64,000 nt of DNA. It comes from Phycisphaerales bacterium (lineage in GTDB: Bacteria > Planctomycetota > Phycisphaerae > Phycisphaerales > UBA1924). The stretch is from NCBI GenBank assembly GCA_947459215.1, contig CANHCQ010000001.1, positions 248,001 through 312,000 on the forward strand, read 5' to 3'. Below are positions 1 through 7,456 of the stretch, one piece after another. A program made the position numbers and the translations under genes. The first letter of the stretch is position 1, and each line of letters opens with the position of its first letter. The notes beneath the pieces were generated by a model. That model saw only the letters and a list, made by a program, of their open reading frames with translations. It ran no database searches and was not told the origin of the DNA.

Positions 1-163
1 CGGCGAGACCGCCGCCTACGAGTCCAAGGACGCCAAGACCGGCAAGGCCAAGAAGGAACTGCTCCGCAAGACGCTGAGCCTGACCTACCGCCTCCCCGGC
101 GACGTGATGAACCGCGTGAACGAGGCCATGCCGCTGTTCGAGCAGCGCTGGGTGATGCGGTAA
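1..163 (+). CDS. 3' end of an unidentified gene (53 codons)
   Basis: The window opens inside a reading frame that begins at base 2 and stops at TAA 161-163. The visible residues are hydrophilic and rich in Lys and Glu, ending in FEQRWVMR. No domain could be recognised and the start lies outside the window. Codon use is like that of the GC-rich neighbours. The next gene starts about 95 bases downstream. Confidence 0.6.
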   Translation, partial: GETAAYESKDAKTGKAKKELLRKTLSLTYRLPGDVMNRVNEAMPLFEQRWVMR

Positions 164-257
164 GGTACCGTGAAGTGCCACGGACCTCGACGTTGCGAGG
201 TCTTTGTCTCGGTGAGCCGTTCACAGCCCCGCTCGTGTACGATTTATCGAGGGCTTC

Positions 258-470
258 ATGCTGCCGATCAAGAAACAAATCGTGACCGACGCCAACAACC
301 AGCCCGTGGCGGTGCAGGTGTCGTACGCCGACTGGCTTGAGATCGAACGCATCCTGCGTCAACGCCAGAACGGGGCCGCGGCACCGAACGTCGCGAAGCT
401 CGCCGGTTCGATCACGCTGTCAGAAGACCCGCTGCAATACCAAGATCGCGTGCGAGGCGAGTGGCGGTGA
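258..470 (+). CDS. Small antitoxin-like protein (Phd/YefM-like?)
   Basis: The 70-residue product begins MLPIKKQIVTDANNQPVAVQ, followed by a VSYADWLEIERILRQR helix. This is the layout of small DNA-binding antitoxins in which a conserved beta strand and a DWLEIE-type helix precede a flexible acidic C-terminus (here LSEDPLQYQDRV). Family assignment is from pattern memory only. A GTG at 467 overlaps its TGA (GTGA) and opens a 30-codon frame ending at 559, the position where a toxin gene would be expected. That frame is too short for a known toxin. It could be an orphan antitoxin, a remnant, or an unrelated small protein. Confidence 0.5.
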   Translation: MLPIKKQIVTDANNQPVAVQVSYADWLEIERILRQRQNGAAAPNVAKLAGSITLSEDPLQYQDRVRGEWR

Positions 471-569
471 CGGCGCTGCGTGTTGTCCGAAACGGCAACA
501 CGTTCAGATTCTGTGAGAATCTCGAAACGCATTGGTATTCTCGGAACCTCGCGTCATGATTGACAGAAC

Positions 570-1622
570 ATGATGCAGATGCAACGCGGGCGCGGCTGGG
601 CCATCTCCACGATCATCGGGATTACGTCGCTTGGTTTGGGTGCAATACCCCATACCAAAGCAGGCACCTTTGTCCGTTCCGGGATTGAGTTTTGCGAGGT
701 ACGAGCAGAGGGCAACAGGTCGTTGACACCCGAGGAGAGTTCGATCAATGCTGGTCGCGGATCCGTGGGTTATTCGTTCGCCCTGAGCCGGACCGAAGTC
801 ACAGTCGAGCAGTTCTACGAGTTTGTCGATGCCTACGGAAGGTTTGACAACGGGTGGCCGAATCCGTTCCTTGCCACTCGTGGAATTACGATCGATCGGA
901 CACAGCCTTCGGGATATGGGCTTGATCCACCTCTTCGCCGGTTCGGTGCTGAGATGAACTGGCGAACGGCGGCGCGGTTCTGCAATTGGCTGCACAACGA
1001 CAAAGCGATGACACGCGAGGCATTCGAGTCCGGTGCCTACGACACAACGACGTTTGGTACTCGCGCCGACGGGTCGTTCAGCGACCAAGTAACCCGATCA
1101 CCCGGTGCTCGGTATTGGATTCCGAGCCTGGATGAATGGCTCAAGGGTGCTTTCTACGACCCCAATCGCTTCGGACAAGGACAGGGCGGATATTGGCAAC
1201 GGCAGGGATCCCGCAACGATTTCTTGATGTTTGGTCTGCCGGAGAATGGCGGACAGAGCGACGCAATCACTTCTGGTGACCCAACTCGAGACCCATTCGT
1301 GCCTGCGGGATCATATACTAACGTCACAAGCCCGTGGGGACTCCTCGACACTTCTGGCGGGCTTCGGGAAATGATTGAGGAAACGACGGCGGGGCAATTC
1401 GCAAGATATCATATGGGAAGTCGGCAATCCGACGGCTTGTGGTTCTTGGCAGATGACGTCAATTGGCCAGGACTACAAGGCGGTCCCACGCTTCTGACGG
1501 GGGGGCTCCGTCTCGCAACGTCGATCCCCTCTCCCGGAACCACCATCTGTCTAGCCATCTTTCCGATGGCGTCACGGAGGAAACGGCGTCTCGGGGGCCA
1601 AACTGCCTCAGAGGAGTCATGA
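570..1622 (+). CDS. Secreted formylglycine-generating-enzyme-like (SUMF1/FGE-sulfatase) protein with C-terminal sorting tail
   Basis: 350 residues with a hydrophobic N-terminal segment (roughly residues 10-27) that looks like a signal peptide. The middle shows the FGE-sulfatase pattern: a GYSFALSRTEVTVEQFYEFV block near residues 67-87, MNWRTAARFCNWLHN near 130-145, SLDEWLKGAFYDP near 185-198, and SPWGLLDTSGGLREM near 254-270. Such proteins are C-type-lectin-like folds; only some oxidise sulfatase Cys to formylglycine, and the paired active-site cysteines were not recognised here. The end (SIPSPGTTICLAIFPMASRR) resembles a degenerate PEP-CTERM signal: a Pro-rich turn, hydrophobic stretch and basic tail. 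The role is therefore probably structural or binding at the cell surface. ATG 570 is followed by a second ATG at 573. Confidence 0.75.
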   Translation: MMQMQRGRGWAISTIIGITSLGLGAIPHTKAGTFVRSGIEFCEVRAEGNRSLTPEESSINAGRGSVGYSFALSRTEVTVEQFYEFVDAYGRFDNGWPNPFLATRGITIDRTQPSGYGLDPPLRRFGAEMNWRTAARFCNWLHNDKAMTREAFESGAYDTTTFGTRADGSFSDQVTRSPGARYWIPSLDEWLKGAFYDPNRFGQGQGGYWQRQGSRNDFLMFGLPENGGQSDAITSGDPTRDPFVPAGSYTNVTSPWGLLDTSGGLREMIEETTAGQFARYHMGSRQSDGLWFLADDVNWPGLQGGPTLLTGGLRLATSIPSPGTTICLAIFPMASRRKRRLGGQTASEES

Positions 1623-1734
1623 CAACGTCCACACGGAGCAATTGAGCGGGTACACCGCTGTTGCCACCGCGTACACGAGCCAGCCCCGTGAACAGCCTTG
1701 AGCAGGGGCACCAGGAGCAGCGATCCTGCCGGAT

Positions 1735-1763
1735 TTGCCACCTTCCCGGCTCTCGCCTAGTAT
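1735..1763 (+). promoter_or_regulatory. Probable sigma70-type promoter of rpmA
   Basis: TTGCCA at 1735-1740 and TAGTAT at 1758-1763 are separated by exactly 17 bases, 57 bases before the rpmA start. The -35 box matches consensus at 5 of 6 positions and the -10 at 4 of 6. It was found by eye; no expression evidence is available. Confidence 0.5.
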
Positions 1764-1819
1764 TTCGACCCTGCCGGAGGCACCTTGCCCCCGGGTGGGA
1801 CACGACAGGAACTCTCGTC

Positions 1820-2104
1820 ATGGCACATAAAAAGGGACAGGGCTCGACCAAGAACGGGCGCGACTCCAATCCGCAGTTCCGCGGCGTCAAGCTCTACGGC
1901 GGCGAAGCGGCCAAGCCCGGCGCGATCATCGTCCGCCAGGTCGGCACGCCGTTCAAGGCCGGCTTCAACGTCCGCATGGGCAAGGACAACACCCTGTTCT
2001 CCGTCGCCGAAGGCACGGTGGTCTTCGCTGGCCGCAAGGTCCATGTGAACCCCTCCGACCCCAAGGCCCCCAAGCCCGTCTGGCTGACCGCGACCGCGAA
2101 CTGA
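1820..2104 (+). CDS. rpmA: 50S ribosomal protein L27
   Basis: The 94-residue product starts [20 protein letters not shown], the canonical bacterial L27 N-terminus whose tail reaches the peptidyl-transferase centre. The following [18 protein letters not shown] and GRKVHV segments also fit. Length is normal (85-95). ATG 1820 is chosen because it gives the conserved N-terminus; upstream in-frame codons would add a nonsense extension. A weak AGGA lies 8 bases before it. Unusually for this gene, rplU (L21) is not directly upstream; the previous gene is the FGE-like protein. It has its own promoter-like sequence and a strong terminator, so it is probably a monocistronic unit. Confidence 0.97.
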   Translation: MAHKKGQGSTKNGRDSNPQFRGVKLYGGEAAKPGAIIVRQVGTPFKAGFNVRMGKDNTLFSVAEGTVVFAGRKVHVNPSDPKAPKPVWLTATAN

Positions 2105-2128
2105 GTTCGTCCACACGTTCACTCTCGC

Positions 2129-2160
2129 AAGCCCCACACACGTGGGGCTTGTTTGTTTTC
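2129..2160 (+). terminator. Rho-independent terminator of rpmA
   Basis: AAGCCCCACA and its complement around CGTGGGGCTT form a near-perfect stem at 2129-2150, followed by GTTTGTTTTC. It lies 24 bases after the rpmA stop. Confidence 0.9.
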
Positions 2161-2183
2161 GGTGTGAGCCGCACCGCCGCCGC

Positions 2184-2260
2184 GGGGGCGGGGACTTCCA
2201 GGCCCCGCCGAAAAACGCGAGCGACCCCAAAGCACCAGTGGGACCGGCCTCCGGCCGGTC
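2184..2260. repeat. Two short palindromic repeats (families C and A)
   Basis: 2184-2209 is a GGGGCGGGG...CCCCGCC palindrome around ACTTCCAGG (here called family C; other copies near 4739, 4904 and 44371). 2235-2260 is CCAGTGGGACCGGCCTCCGG followed by CCGGTC (family A; other copies near 4641, 45056, 48238, 48761 and 56283). Both lie in the leader of the GH3 gene. Confidence 0.85.
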
Positions 2261-2372
2261 GGCTGAAGCCTCCGACTGCAACCTGTTCCGAACCAACGCA
2301 CCATCCAGTTTCATTCCGCTTGGAACGCTGCGCCACCGCAAGACACGCTCAGCCACGGTACCTTTCGTTCGC

Positions 2373-4637
2373 ATGAACACCGCCACCATCGTGTGCCCCC
2401 TCGTCGCGTCGGTCGTTTCGTTGTCCCTCGCCGCCGCTCCCACCCCCGACCAGCGCGCCCTCGATCTCCTCCAGCGCATGACGCTCGAAGAGAAAGTCGG
2501 TCAGCTCGTCCAGTTCTCCGATGGCATGGCGACCGGGCCCGATCGCGTGAAGGTCGATCAGGCCGCGCTCTTGCCCAAAGGTGGGATCGGCTCGCTGCTC
2601 AACGCCGTCGGCGCCCACAAGACCAACGCGCTCCAGAAAATCGCGGTCGAGCAATCCCGCCTTGGCGTCCCGCTGCTCTTCGGGCTCGACGTGATCCACG
2701 GCTATCGCACCACGTTCCCCGTGCCGCTCGGCCTTTCCGCCGCGTGGGACCCGAGCCTCATCGAGCGCACCGCCCGCGTCGCCGCCGCCGAGGCCGCCGC
2801 GGGAGGCATCCGCTGGACGTTCGCCCCGATGGTCGACATCGCCCGCGACCCGCGCTGGGGCCGCATCATGGAAGGCAGCGGCGAGGACCCGTACCTCGGC
2901 AGCGCGCTCGCCGTCGCCGCCGTCCGCGGCTATCAGGGCGGCATCGGCACCGCCAACCTCGCGCAGCCGACTTCCATCCTCGCCTGCGCGAAACACTTCG
3001 TCGCCTATGGCGGGGCCGAGGGCGGGCGCGACTACAACACCGTCGACATCTCCGAGCGCGTGCTGCGCGATGTCTACTTGCCGCCCTTCAAGGCCGCCAC
3101 CGACGCCGGCGTCGTGACGTTCATGAGCGCGTTCAACGCGCTCAACGGCGTGCCCACCTCCGCCTATCGCCACACGCTCACCGGCATCCTCCGTGACGAG
3201 TGGAAGTTTGACGGCTTCGTCGTCAGCGATTGGACCAGCATCACCGAGCTGATCCCCCACGGCATCGCCCTCGACGATCGCACTGCCGCGTTCAAGGGCT
3301 TCGCCTCCGGTGTCGACATGGACATGCAGGCGAACCTGTACGCCGCCGAACTGCCCGGGCTCGTCCGCGCCGGGAAGGTGAGCGAGCAGGCGGTTGACGC
3401 CTCGGTCCGCCGCATCCTGCGCGCCAAGTTCGAGCTTGGTCTTTTCGAGAACCCCTACGTCAACGCCGACGCCGAAGCCGCGGCGATGCTCAAGCCCGAG
3501 TACATCGCGCTCGCCCGCGAAGCCGCGGAGCAGTCGTTCGTGCTGCTCAAGAACGACGCGACCAGCGGCGGCAAACCCGTCCTGCCGCTCGCTGCCAACG
3601 CCCGCATCGCCCTCATCGGCCCGCTCGCCGACGACGCCGAGGAAATGCTCGGCGGCTGGTCCTGCCAGGGCAAGAAGGAAGACGTCGTCACGCTCCGTGC
3701 ATCGCTCGCCGAGCGTTTCGGCACCGCCTTCACCTACGCCAAGGGCACCGCCATCACTGGCGATTCCCGCGAAGGCTTCGCCGCCGCACTCGACGCCGCC
3801 AAGAACGCCGACGTCGTCATCATGGCCCTGGGCGAGTCGCGCCACATGTCCGGCGAAGCCGCGTCACGCACGCGGCTCGACCTGCCGGGCAATCAGCTCG
3901 ATCTCCTAAAGGAAGTCTCCAAGCTCGGCAAACCCGTCGTGCTCGTCGCCTTCAGCGGCCGCCCGCTCACGATTCCGTGGGAAGCCGCCAACGTCCCCGC
4001 CATCCTCATGGCGTGGTACCCCGGCCTGCAAGCCGGCCCCGCGCTCACACGCGTGCTCACCGGTGACGCCGCGCCCTCCGGAAAACTCACCGCCACCATG
4101 CCGCGAGCAGTGGGGCAGGTTCCGCTCTACTACAACCACCTCAAGACCGGTCGTCCGGTTCCGGGCCCGGACGACGAGAAGAAAGACGAGGGCTACAAGT
4201 TCCTCAGCCGCTATGTCGACGAGGACGGCTCGCCGCTGTACCCCTTCGGCCACGGCCTCACCTACACGACCTTCACCTACGCGGCTACCAAAGCGTCGAC
4301 GAAGGAGCTCAGCGTCAACGCTCTCCGCAACGGCGCCGCGATCGAAGTCGAATCCACCATCACCAACACCGGCTCTCGCAGCGGCACCGAGATCGCCCAG
4401 CTCTACATCCGCCAACGCGGCACCAGCGTCGCCCGCCCCGTGCGCGAGCTCAAGGGCTTTGAGAAGTTCACCCTCGAACCCGGCCAGAGCCGCACCGTGA
4501 AGTTCAAACTCACCGCCGCCGAGCTCGCGTTCTGGAACATCGACATGCAGCTCGCGGTCGAAGCCTGCGAGCTGACGGTCTGGGTCGCGCCGAGCAGCAT
4601 CACCGGCACGCCGACCAAGATCATGATCACCGAGTAA
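2373..4637 (+). CDS. bglX: GH3 beta-glucosidase, secreted
   Basis: 754 residues, the usual length of periplasmic BglX. A signal peptide covers about residues 1-22 (MNTATIVCPLVASVVSLSLA). The GH3 N-terminal barrel follows: GLDVIHGYRTTFPVPLGLSA, PMVDIARDPRWGRIMEGSGE, CAKHFVAYG and GFVVSDWTSI, where Asp286 of SDW is the expected catalytic nucleophile. The C-terminal alpha/beta domain carries GGWSCQGKKEDVV and AWYPGLQAG, and a fibronectin-III-like domain ends the protein (NTGSRSGTEIAQLYIRQ). It releases glucose from the non-reducing ends of beta-glucosides. ATG 2373 is chosen because it starts the signal peptide; an upstream in-frame extension would read through repeat DNA. No LacI-type operator like those of the 27-42 kb locus was seen here. 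Confidence 0.95.
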   Translation: MNTATIVCPLVASVVSLSLAAAPTPDQRALDLLQRMTLEEKVGQLVQFSDGMATGPDRVKVDQAALLPKGGIGSLLNAVGAHKTNALQKIAVEQSRLGVPLLFGLDVIHGYRTTFPVPLGLSAAWDPSLIERTARVAAAEAAAGGIRWTFAPMVDIARDPRWGRIMEGSGEDPYLGSALAVAAVRGYQGGIGTANLAQPTSILACAKHFVAYGGAEGGRDYNTVDISERVLRDVYLPPFKAATDAGVVTFMSAFNALNGVPTSAYRHTLTGILRDEWKFDGFVVSDWTSITELIPHGIALDDRTAAFKGFASGVDMDMQANLYAAELPGLVRAGKVSEQAVDASVRRILRAKFELGLFENPYVNADAEAAAMLKPEYIALAREAAEQSFVLLKNDATSGGKPVLPLAANARIALIGPLADDAEEMLGGWSCQGKKEDVVTLRASLAERFGTAFTYAKGTAITGDSREGFAAALDAAKNADVVIMALGESRHMSGEAASRTRLDLPGNQLDLLKEVSKLGKPVVLVAFSGRPLTIPWEAANVPAILMAWYPGLQAGPALTRVLTGDAAPSGKLTATMPRAVGQVPLYYNHLKTGRPVPGPDDEKKDEGYKFLSRYVDEDGSPLYPFGHGLTYTTFTYAATKASTKELSVNALRNGAAIEVESTITNTGSRSGTEIAQLYIRQRGTSVARPVRELKGFEKFTLEPGQSRTVKFKLTAAELAFWNIDMQLAVEACELTVWVAPSSITGTPTKIMITE

Positions 4638-4640
4638 AAG

Positions 4641-4926
4641 CCAGTGGGACCGGCTTTCAGCCGGTCTGAATTTCAGCGGGACCGGCTTCCAGCCGGTCAT
4701 CAAGAGCGAGTGCAGTCAACACGCGGGGGCGGGGCGCTGGGGCGGGGCCTTCCAGGTCCCGCGTATTGCGTCCCTCGTTTCCCCTTCATGGTGCCATCAG
4801 TCCGCCGTGGCTCGGCACGGCGCGACTGATGCCGTCTGCCAACCCCAGCGCCCAAACATCAGTCGCGCCGCCCAAAGCGGCGTCGGACTGATGGCACCGG
4901 AGCGGCGGGGCCTGGAAGGCCCCGCC
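4641..4926. repeat. Repeat cluster: two family A, two family C and a nested inverted repeat
   Basis: The bglX-miaA gap is almost entirely repeats. Family A copies lie at 4641-4666 and 4674-4698 and family C at 4739-4763 and 4904-4926. Between them is a 109-base element: GGTGCCATCAGTCCG (4790-4804) pairs perfectly with 4884-4898, and inside it GGCGCGACTGATG (4819-4831) pairs perfectly with 4857-4869. The element could fold as a two-level cruciform. Confidence 0.85.
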
Positions 4927-4950
4927 CCCGAATCGCGCCCACAATCCCCC

Positions 4951-5934
4951 GTGTCCGCCGCCCCAGTCACACCCCGCTTCCCCGTCATCGTCGGCCCCAC
5001 CGCCGGCGGCAAGTCCTCCCTCGCCGTCGAAGTCGCGCTCGCGGTCGCTGCACGCCAACCTTCGCTCTCCGCGTCCATCTCTGCCGAGATCCTCACCGCC
5101 GACGCCTTCCAGCTCTACCGCGGCATGGACATCGGCACCGCCAAGCCCACCCTCGCCGACCGCAAGAACATCCCGCATCACCTGATCGACGTCCGCGACC
5201 CGCGCGATCCCACTCCTTTCACCGTCCACGACTGGCTCCACGCCGCCGAAGCCGCGATCGCCGACTGCCGCGCCCGCAACAGCATCCCCATCCTCGTCGG
5301 CGGCACCCACCTCTACATCCAGAACTTCCTCACCGGCATGTTCCAGGGCCCCGGCGCCGACGAAGCCCTCCGCGCCGAGCTCCGCGCCCGCGGCCTGCTC
5401 TCCCTCCGCGAGGAACTCGAGCGCGTCGACCCCGACGCCGCCCGCCGCATTCACCCCAACGACGAACGCCGCACGATTCGCGCCCTCGAAGTCTTCCGCC
5501 TCACCGGCACGCCCATCAGCGAGCACCAAAAGCAATGGGGCGCGGAAAGCCGCACCGACTGCGTGCTCGTGATTCTCGACTGGCCCACCGAACTCATCAA
5601 CCGCCGCATCAACGCCCGCGTCAAACAGATGATGGCCGACGGCTTCCTCGAAGAAGTCCAGCGCCTCAAAGCCGATGGCGCCTTCGCCGAGAACGCGAAC
5701 CCCCAAGCCCGCGAAGCCCTCGGCTACAAGCAACTGCTCGCCCACCTCGACGGGAAATGCTCGCTCGACGACGCCGTCGAACAAATCAAGATCGACACCC
5801 GCCACTTCGCCAAAGCCCAACGCACCTGGCTCCGCCGCCTCCGCATGACGCCGGGCTGCGTCGTCATCGACGCGGCGACGACGCCGGTCGACACGTGGGC
5901 CGCGTTGGTCGCTTCTGCGTGCGGGACTGAGTAG
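4951..5934 (+). CDS. miaA: tRNA dimethylallyltransferase
   Basis: MiaA adds a dimethylallyl group to N6 of A37 in tRNAs reading UNN codons. VIVGPTAGGKSSLAVEVA is the P-loop; DAFQLYRGMDIGTAKP is the DSxQxYxxMxIGTAKP motif (Ala replacing Ser); PHHLIDV, ILVGGTHLYIQNFLTGM and EALGYKQLLAHLDG follow in family order. Length is about 327 residues from GTG 4951, normal for MiaA. In-frame ATG codons upstream (4891) sit inside the nested inverted repeat, so a start there would make repeat-encoded residues. No other tRNA-modification gene is adjacent; mnmE is at 45 kb. Confidence 0.93.
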   Translation: MSAAPVTPRFPVIVGPTAGGKSSLAVEVALAVAARQPSLSASISAEILTADAFQLYRGMDIGTAKPTLADRKNIPHHLIDVRDPRDPTPFTVHDWLHAAEAAIADCRARNSIPILVGGTHLYIQNFLTGMFQGPGADEALRAELRARGLLSLREELERVDPDAARRIHPNDERRTIRALEVFRLTGTPISEHQKQWGAESRTDCVLVILDWPTELINRRINARVKQMMADGFLEEVQRLKADGAFAENANPQAREALGYKQLLAHLDGKCSLDDAVEQIKIDTRHFAKAQRTWLRRLRMTPGCVVIDAATTPVDTWAALVASACGTE

Positions 5935-5971
5935 AAGGGCGCGGGACAGCGCCAGAACGCCATCACGCTCG

Positions 5972-7117
5972 TCACGTCTCTGCCTGCATCGACTGGTCAT
6001 CCAGCGCCAATCGATAACTGGTGCTTCTTCCCCCCGCCGTATTCCGCACCAAGATTCCCCTTTCCACCAACTCCCGGATATCCCGCAGCGCCGTGTCCGC
6101 CGAGCACTTCGCCAGCTTCGCGTACTTCGACGTGTTCAGGTGTCCCTCGAACCCGTCGAGCATGCGCTCGACCACACCCCGCTGCCGCTGGTTCAACGCG
6201 ATCGGCGCCGAATGCACCCGTTCCCAGAACCGCGCCCGGCGCAGCACCGCAGCCGACGTCTCCTCCGCCGCCGTGATCGCCCGCCCCAAGCACGCCAGAA
6301 ACCACTCCAGCCACGCTGTGATGTCCACATCGCCGCGCTGATGCGATTCCAGCCGCAGGTAGTACTCCTTGCGCTCCGCCTCGATCTGCGCCGACATGCT
6401 GTAGTAGCGGCGTGCGCTGCGGTCCGCCCGCGCCAGCCACATGTCCGCAATCGCCCGCGCGATGCGCCCGTTACCGTCCTCGAATGGATGGATCGTCACG
6501 AACCAGAAGTGCGCAAGACCCGCGCGCAGCACCGGATCAACACCATCGCCGTCGCTGTTGAACCACGCCAGAAACGCCGCCATCTCCGAATCCAGCCGCT
6601 CCGCGCCCGGCGCCTCAAAGTGCACCCGCTCGCGCCCGATCGGTCCCGACACCACCCGCATCGCCCCCGCTTCGATCGGCCTCCAGCGTCCCACCGCGAT
6701 CCGCTTCGTCCCGCTCCAACCAGTCGGGAACAACCCCGCGTGCCATCCAAACAACCGATCCGGCGTCAGCGGCTTCTCGTAGTTCTGGGTTGCATCCAGC
6801 ATCATCTCCACCACGCCGTCCACATCCCGCCCGCTCGGCGTGAGCCCCGCAACCTCCAGCCCCAGCCGCCGCGCCAGCGACGAGCGCACCTCCTCCGCTT
6901 CGAGCCGTTCGCCCTCGATCGCGGACGAGTGCACGACATCACGCGTCAGCATCACGAGGCTCGCTTCATCCCGTGCCGCCAGCCCGAAGGTCTGCATCCT
7001 CCCCACCAGCAACCCCTGCGCATGCCGCACCGCCGCGAGCGCTGAAGCGAGCGCCCGGTCATCCCACCGAAGCCGCGGCCAATCCGGTCTCTCATGCACA
7101 TACGCCATGGTCATCAC
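5972..7117 (-). CDS. Fic-domain protein with N-terminal inhibitory motif and C-terminal winged helix
   Basis: 381 residues. HPFEDGNGRIAR at 210-221 is the complete Fic AMP-transfer motif with catalytic His210. VVHSSAIEGE at 61-70 contains the [S/T]xxxE[G/N] inhibitory signature (Ser64, Glu68, Gly69) of class II Fic proteins, whose Glu blocks productive ATP binding. The last ~80 residues (NTSKYAKLAKCSADTALRDI) look like a winged helix, as in Fic proteins that also bind DNA. The likely role is AMPylation or de-AMPylation of an unknown target. A perfect 12-bp-arm palindrome just upstream suggests autoregulation. ATG 7117 is followed by another ATG, with a -10-like TACAAT (complement of 7131-7136) only a few bases upstream, so translation may be nearly leaderless. 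Confidence 0.9.
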   Translation of the reverse strand: MMTMAYVHERPDWPRLRWDDRALASALAAVRHAQGLLVGRMQTFGLAARDEASLVMLTRDVVHSSAIEGERLEAEEVRSSLARRLGLEVAGLTPSGRDVDGVVEMMLDATQNYEKPLTPDRLFGWHAGLFPTGWSGTKRIAVGRWRPIEAGAMRVVSGPIGRERVHFEAPGAERLDSEMAAFLAWFNSDGDGVDPVLRAGLAHFWFVTIHPFEDGNGRIARAIADMWLARADRSARRYYSMSAQIEAERKEYYLRLESHQRGDVDITAWLEWFLACLGRAITAAEETSAAVLRRARFWERVHSAPIALNQRQRGVVERMLDGFEGHLNTSKYAKLAKCSADTALRDIRELVERGILVRNTAGGRSTSYRLALDDQSMQAET

Positions 7118-7122
7118 CTTCC

Positions 7123-7186
7123 GTGCGGTGATTGTATCGTCTATTCACCGCACAATGTGCGGTGAATAAAGTGCGTATTCGCCGCA
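7123..7186 (-). promoter_or_regulatory. Palindromic operator upstream of the Fic gene
   Basis: TATTCACCGCAC (7142-7153) and GTGCGGTGAATA (7157-7168) form a perfect inverted repeat around AAT. Extra half-sites flank it: GTGCGGTGA at 7123-7131 and TATTCGCCGCA at 7176-7186. The array overlaps the expected promoter of the Fic gene. The winged-helix part of the Fic protein is the simplest candidate binder, which is inference. Confidence 0.75.
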
Positions 7187-7456
7187 TAGCAATCCGTTCA
7201 AAATACGAACACGTCAAATACTCGCCCGTGCCACCGCCGCCTTTTCCTTGACATGAACCCGCGCCCATCCTTATCTCAGTGTCTTTCCAGCCTGCCATTT
7301 CGTGCCCGCGGCCGCCATTTGCCGACGAATCGACCTGCTCTCCGCCCGGTTGCCCGCTACCCGAGCCCTCCCGCCGCACTCCAACCCCGGCACGCCGCTC
7401 GCTTTCCGACGCTTTGCTCCGCTGCACGCCTGCTCCCCTTCTCCCCTGCCGCAATC

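Noticed and set aside
504-1088. Antisense gene over the FGE-like gene
   Set aside because: The plus-strand frame has recognisable FGE blocks and a signal peptide; the antisense frame has neither a domain nor a ribosome site.
4641-4698. Family A repeats as terminators of bglX
   Set aside because: They form hairpins but have no T-runs, and the same repeats occur in divergent promoter regions and inside rimO.
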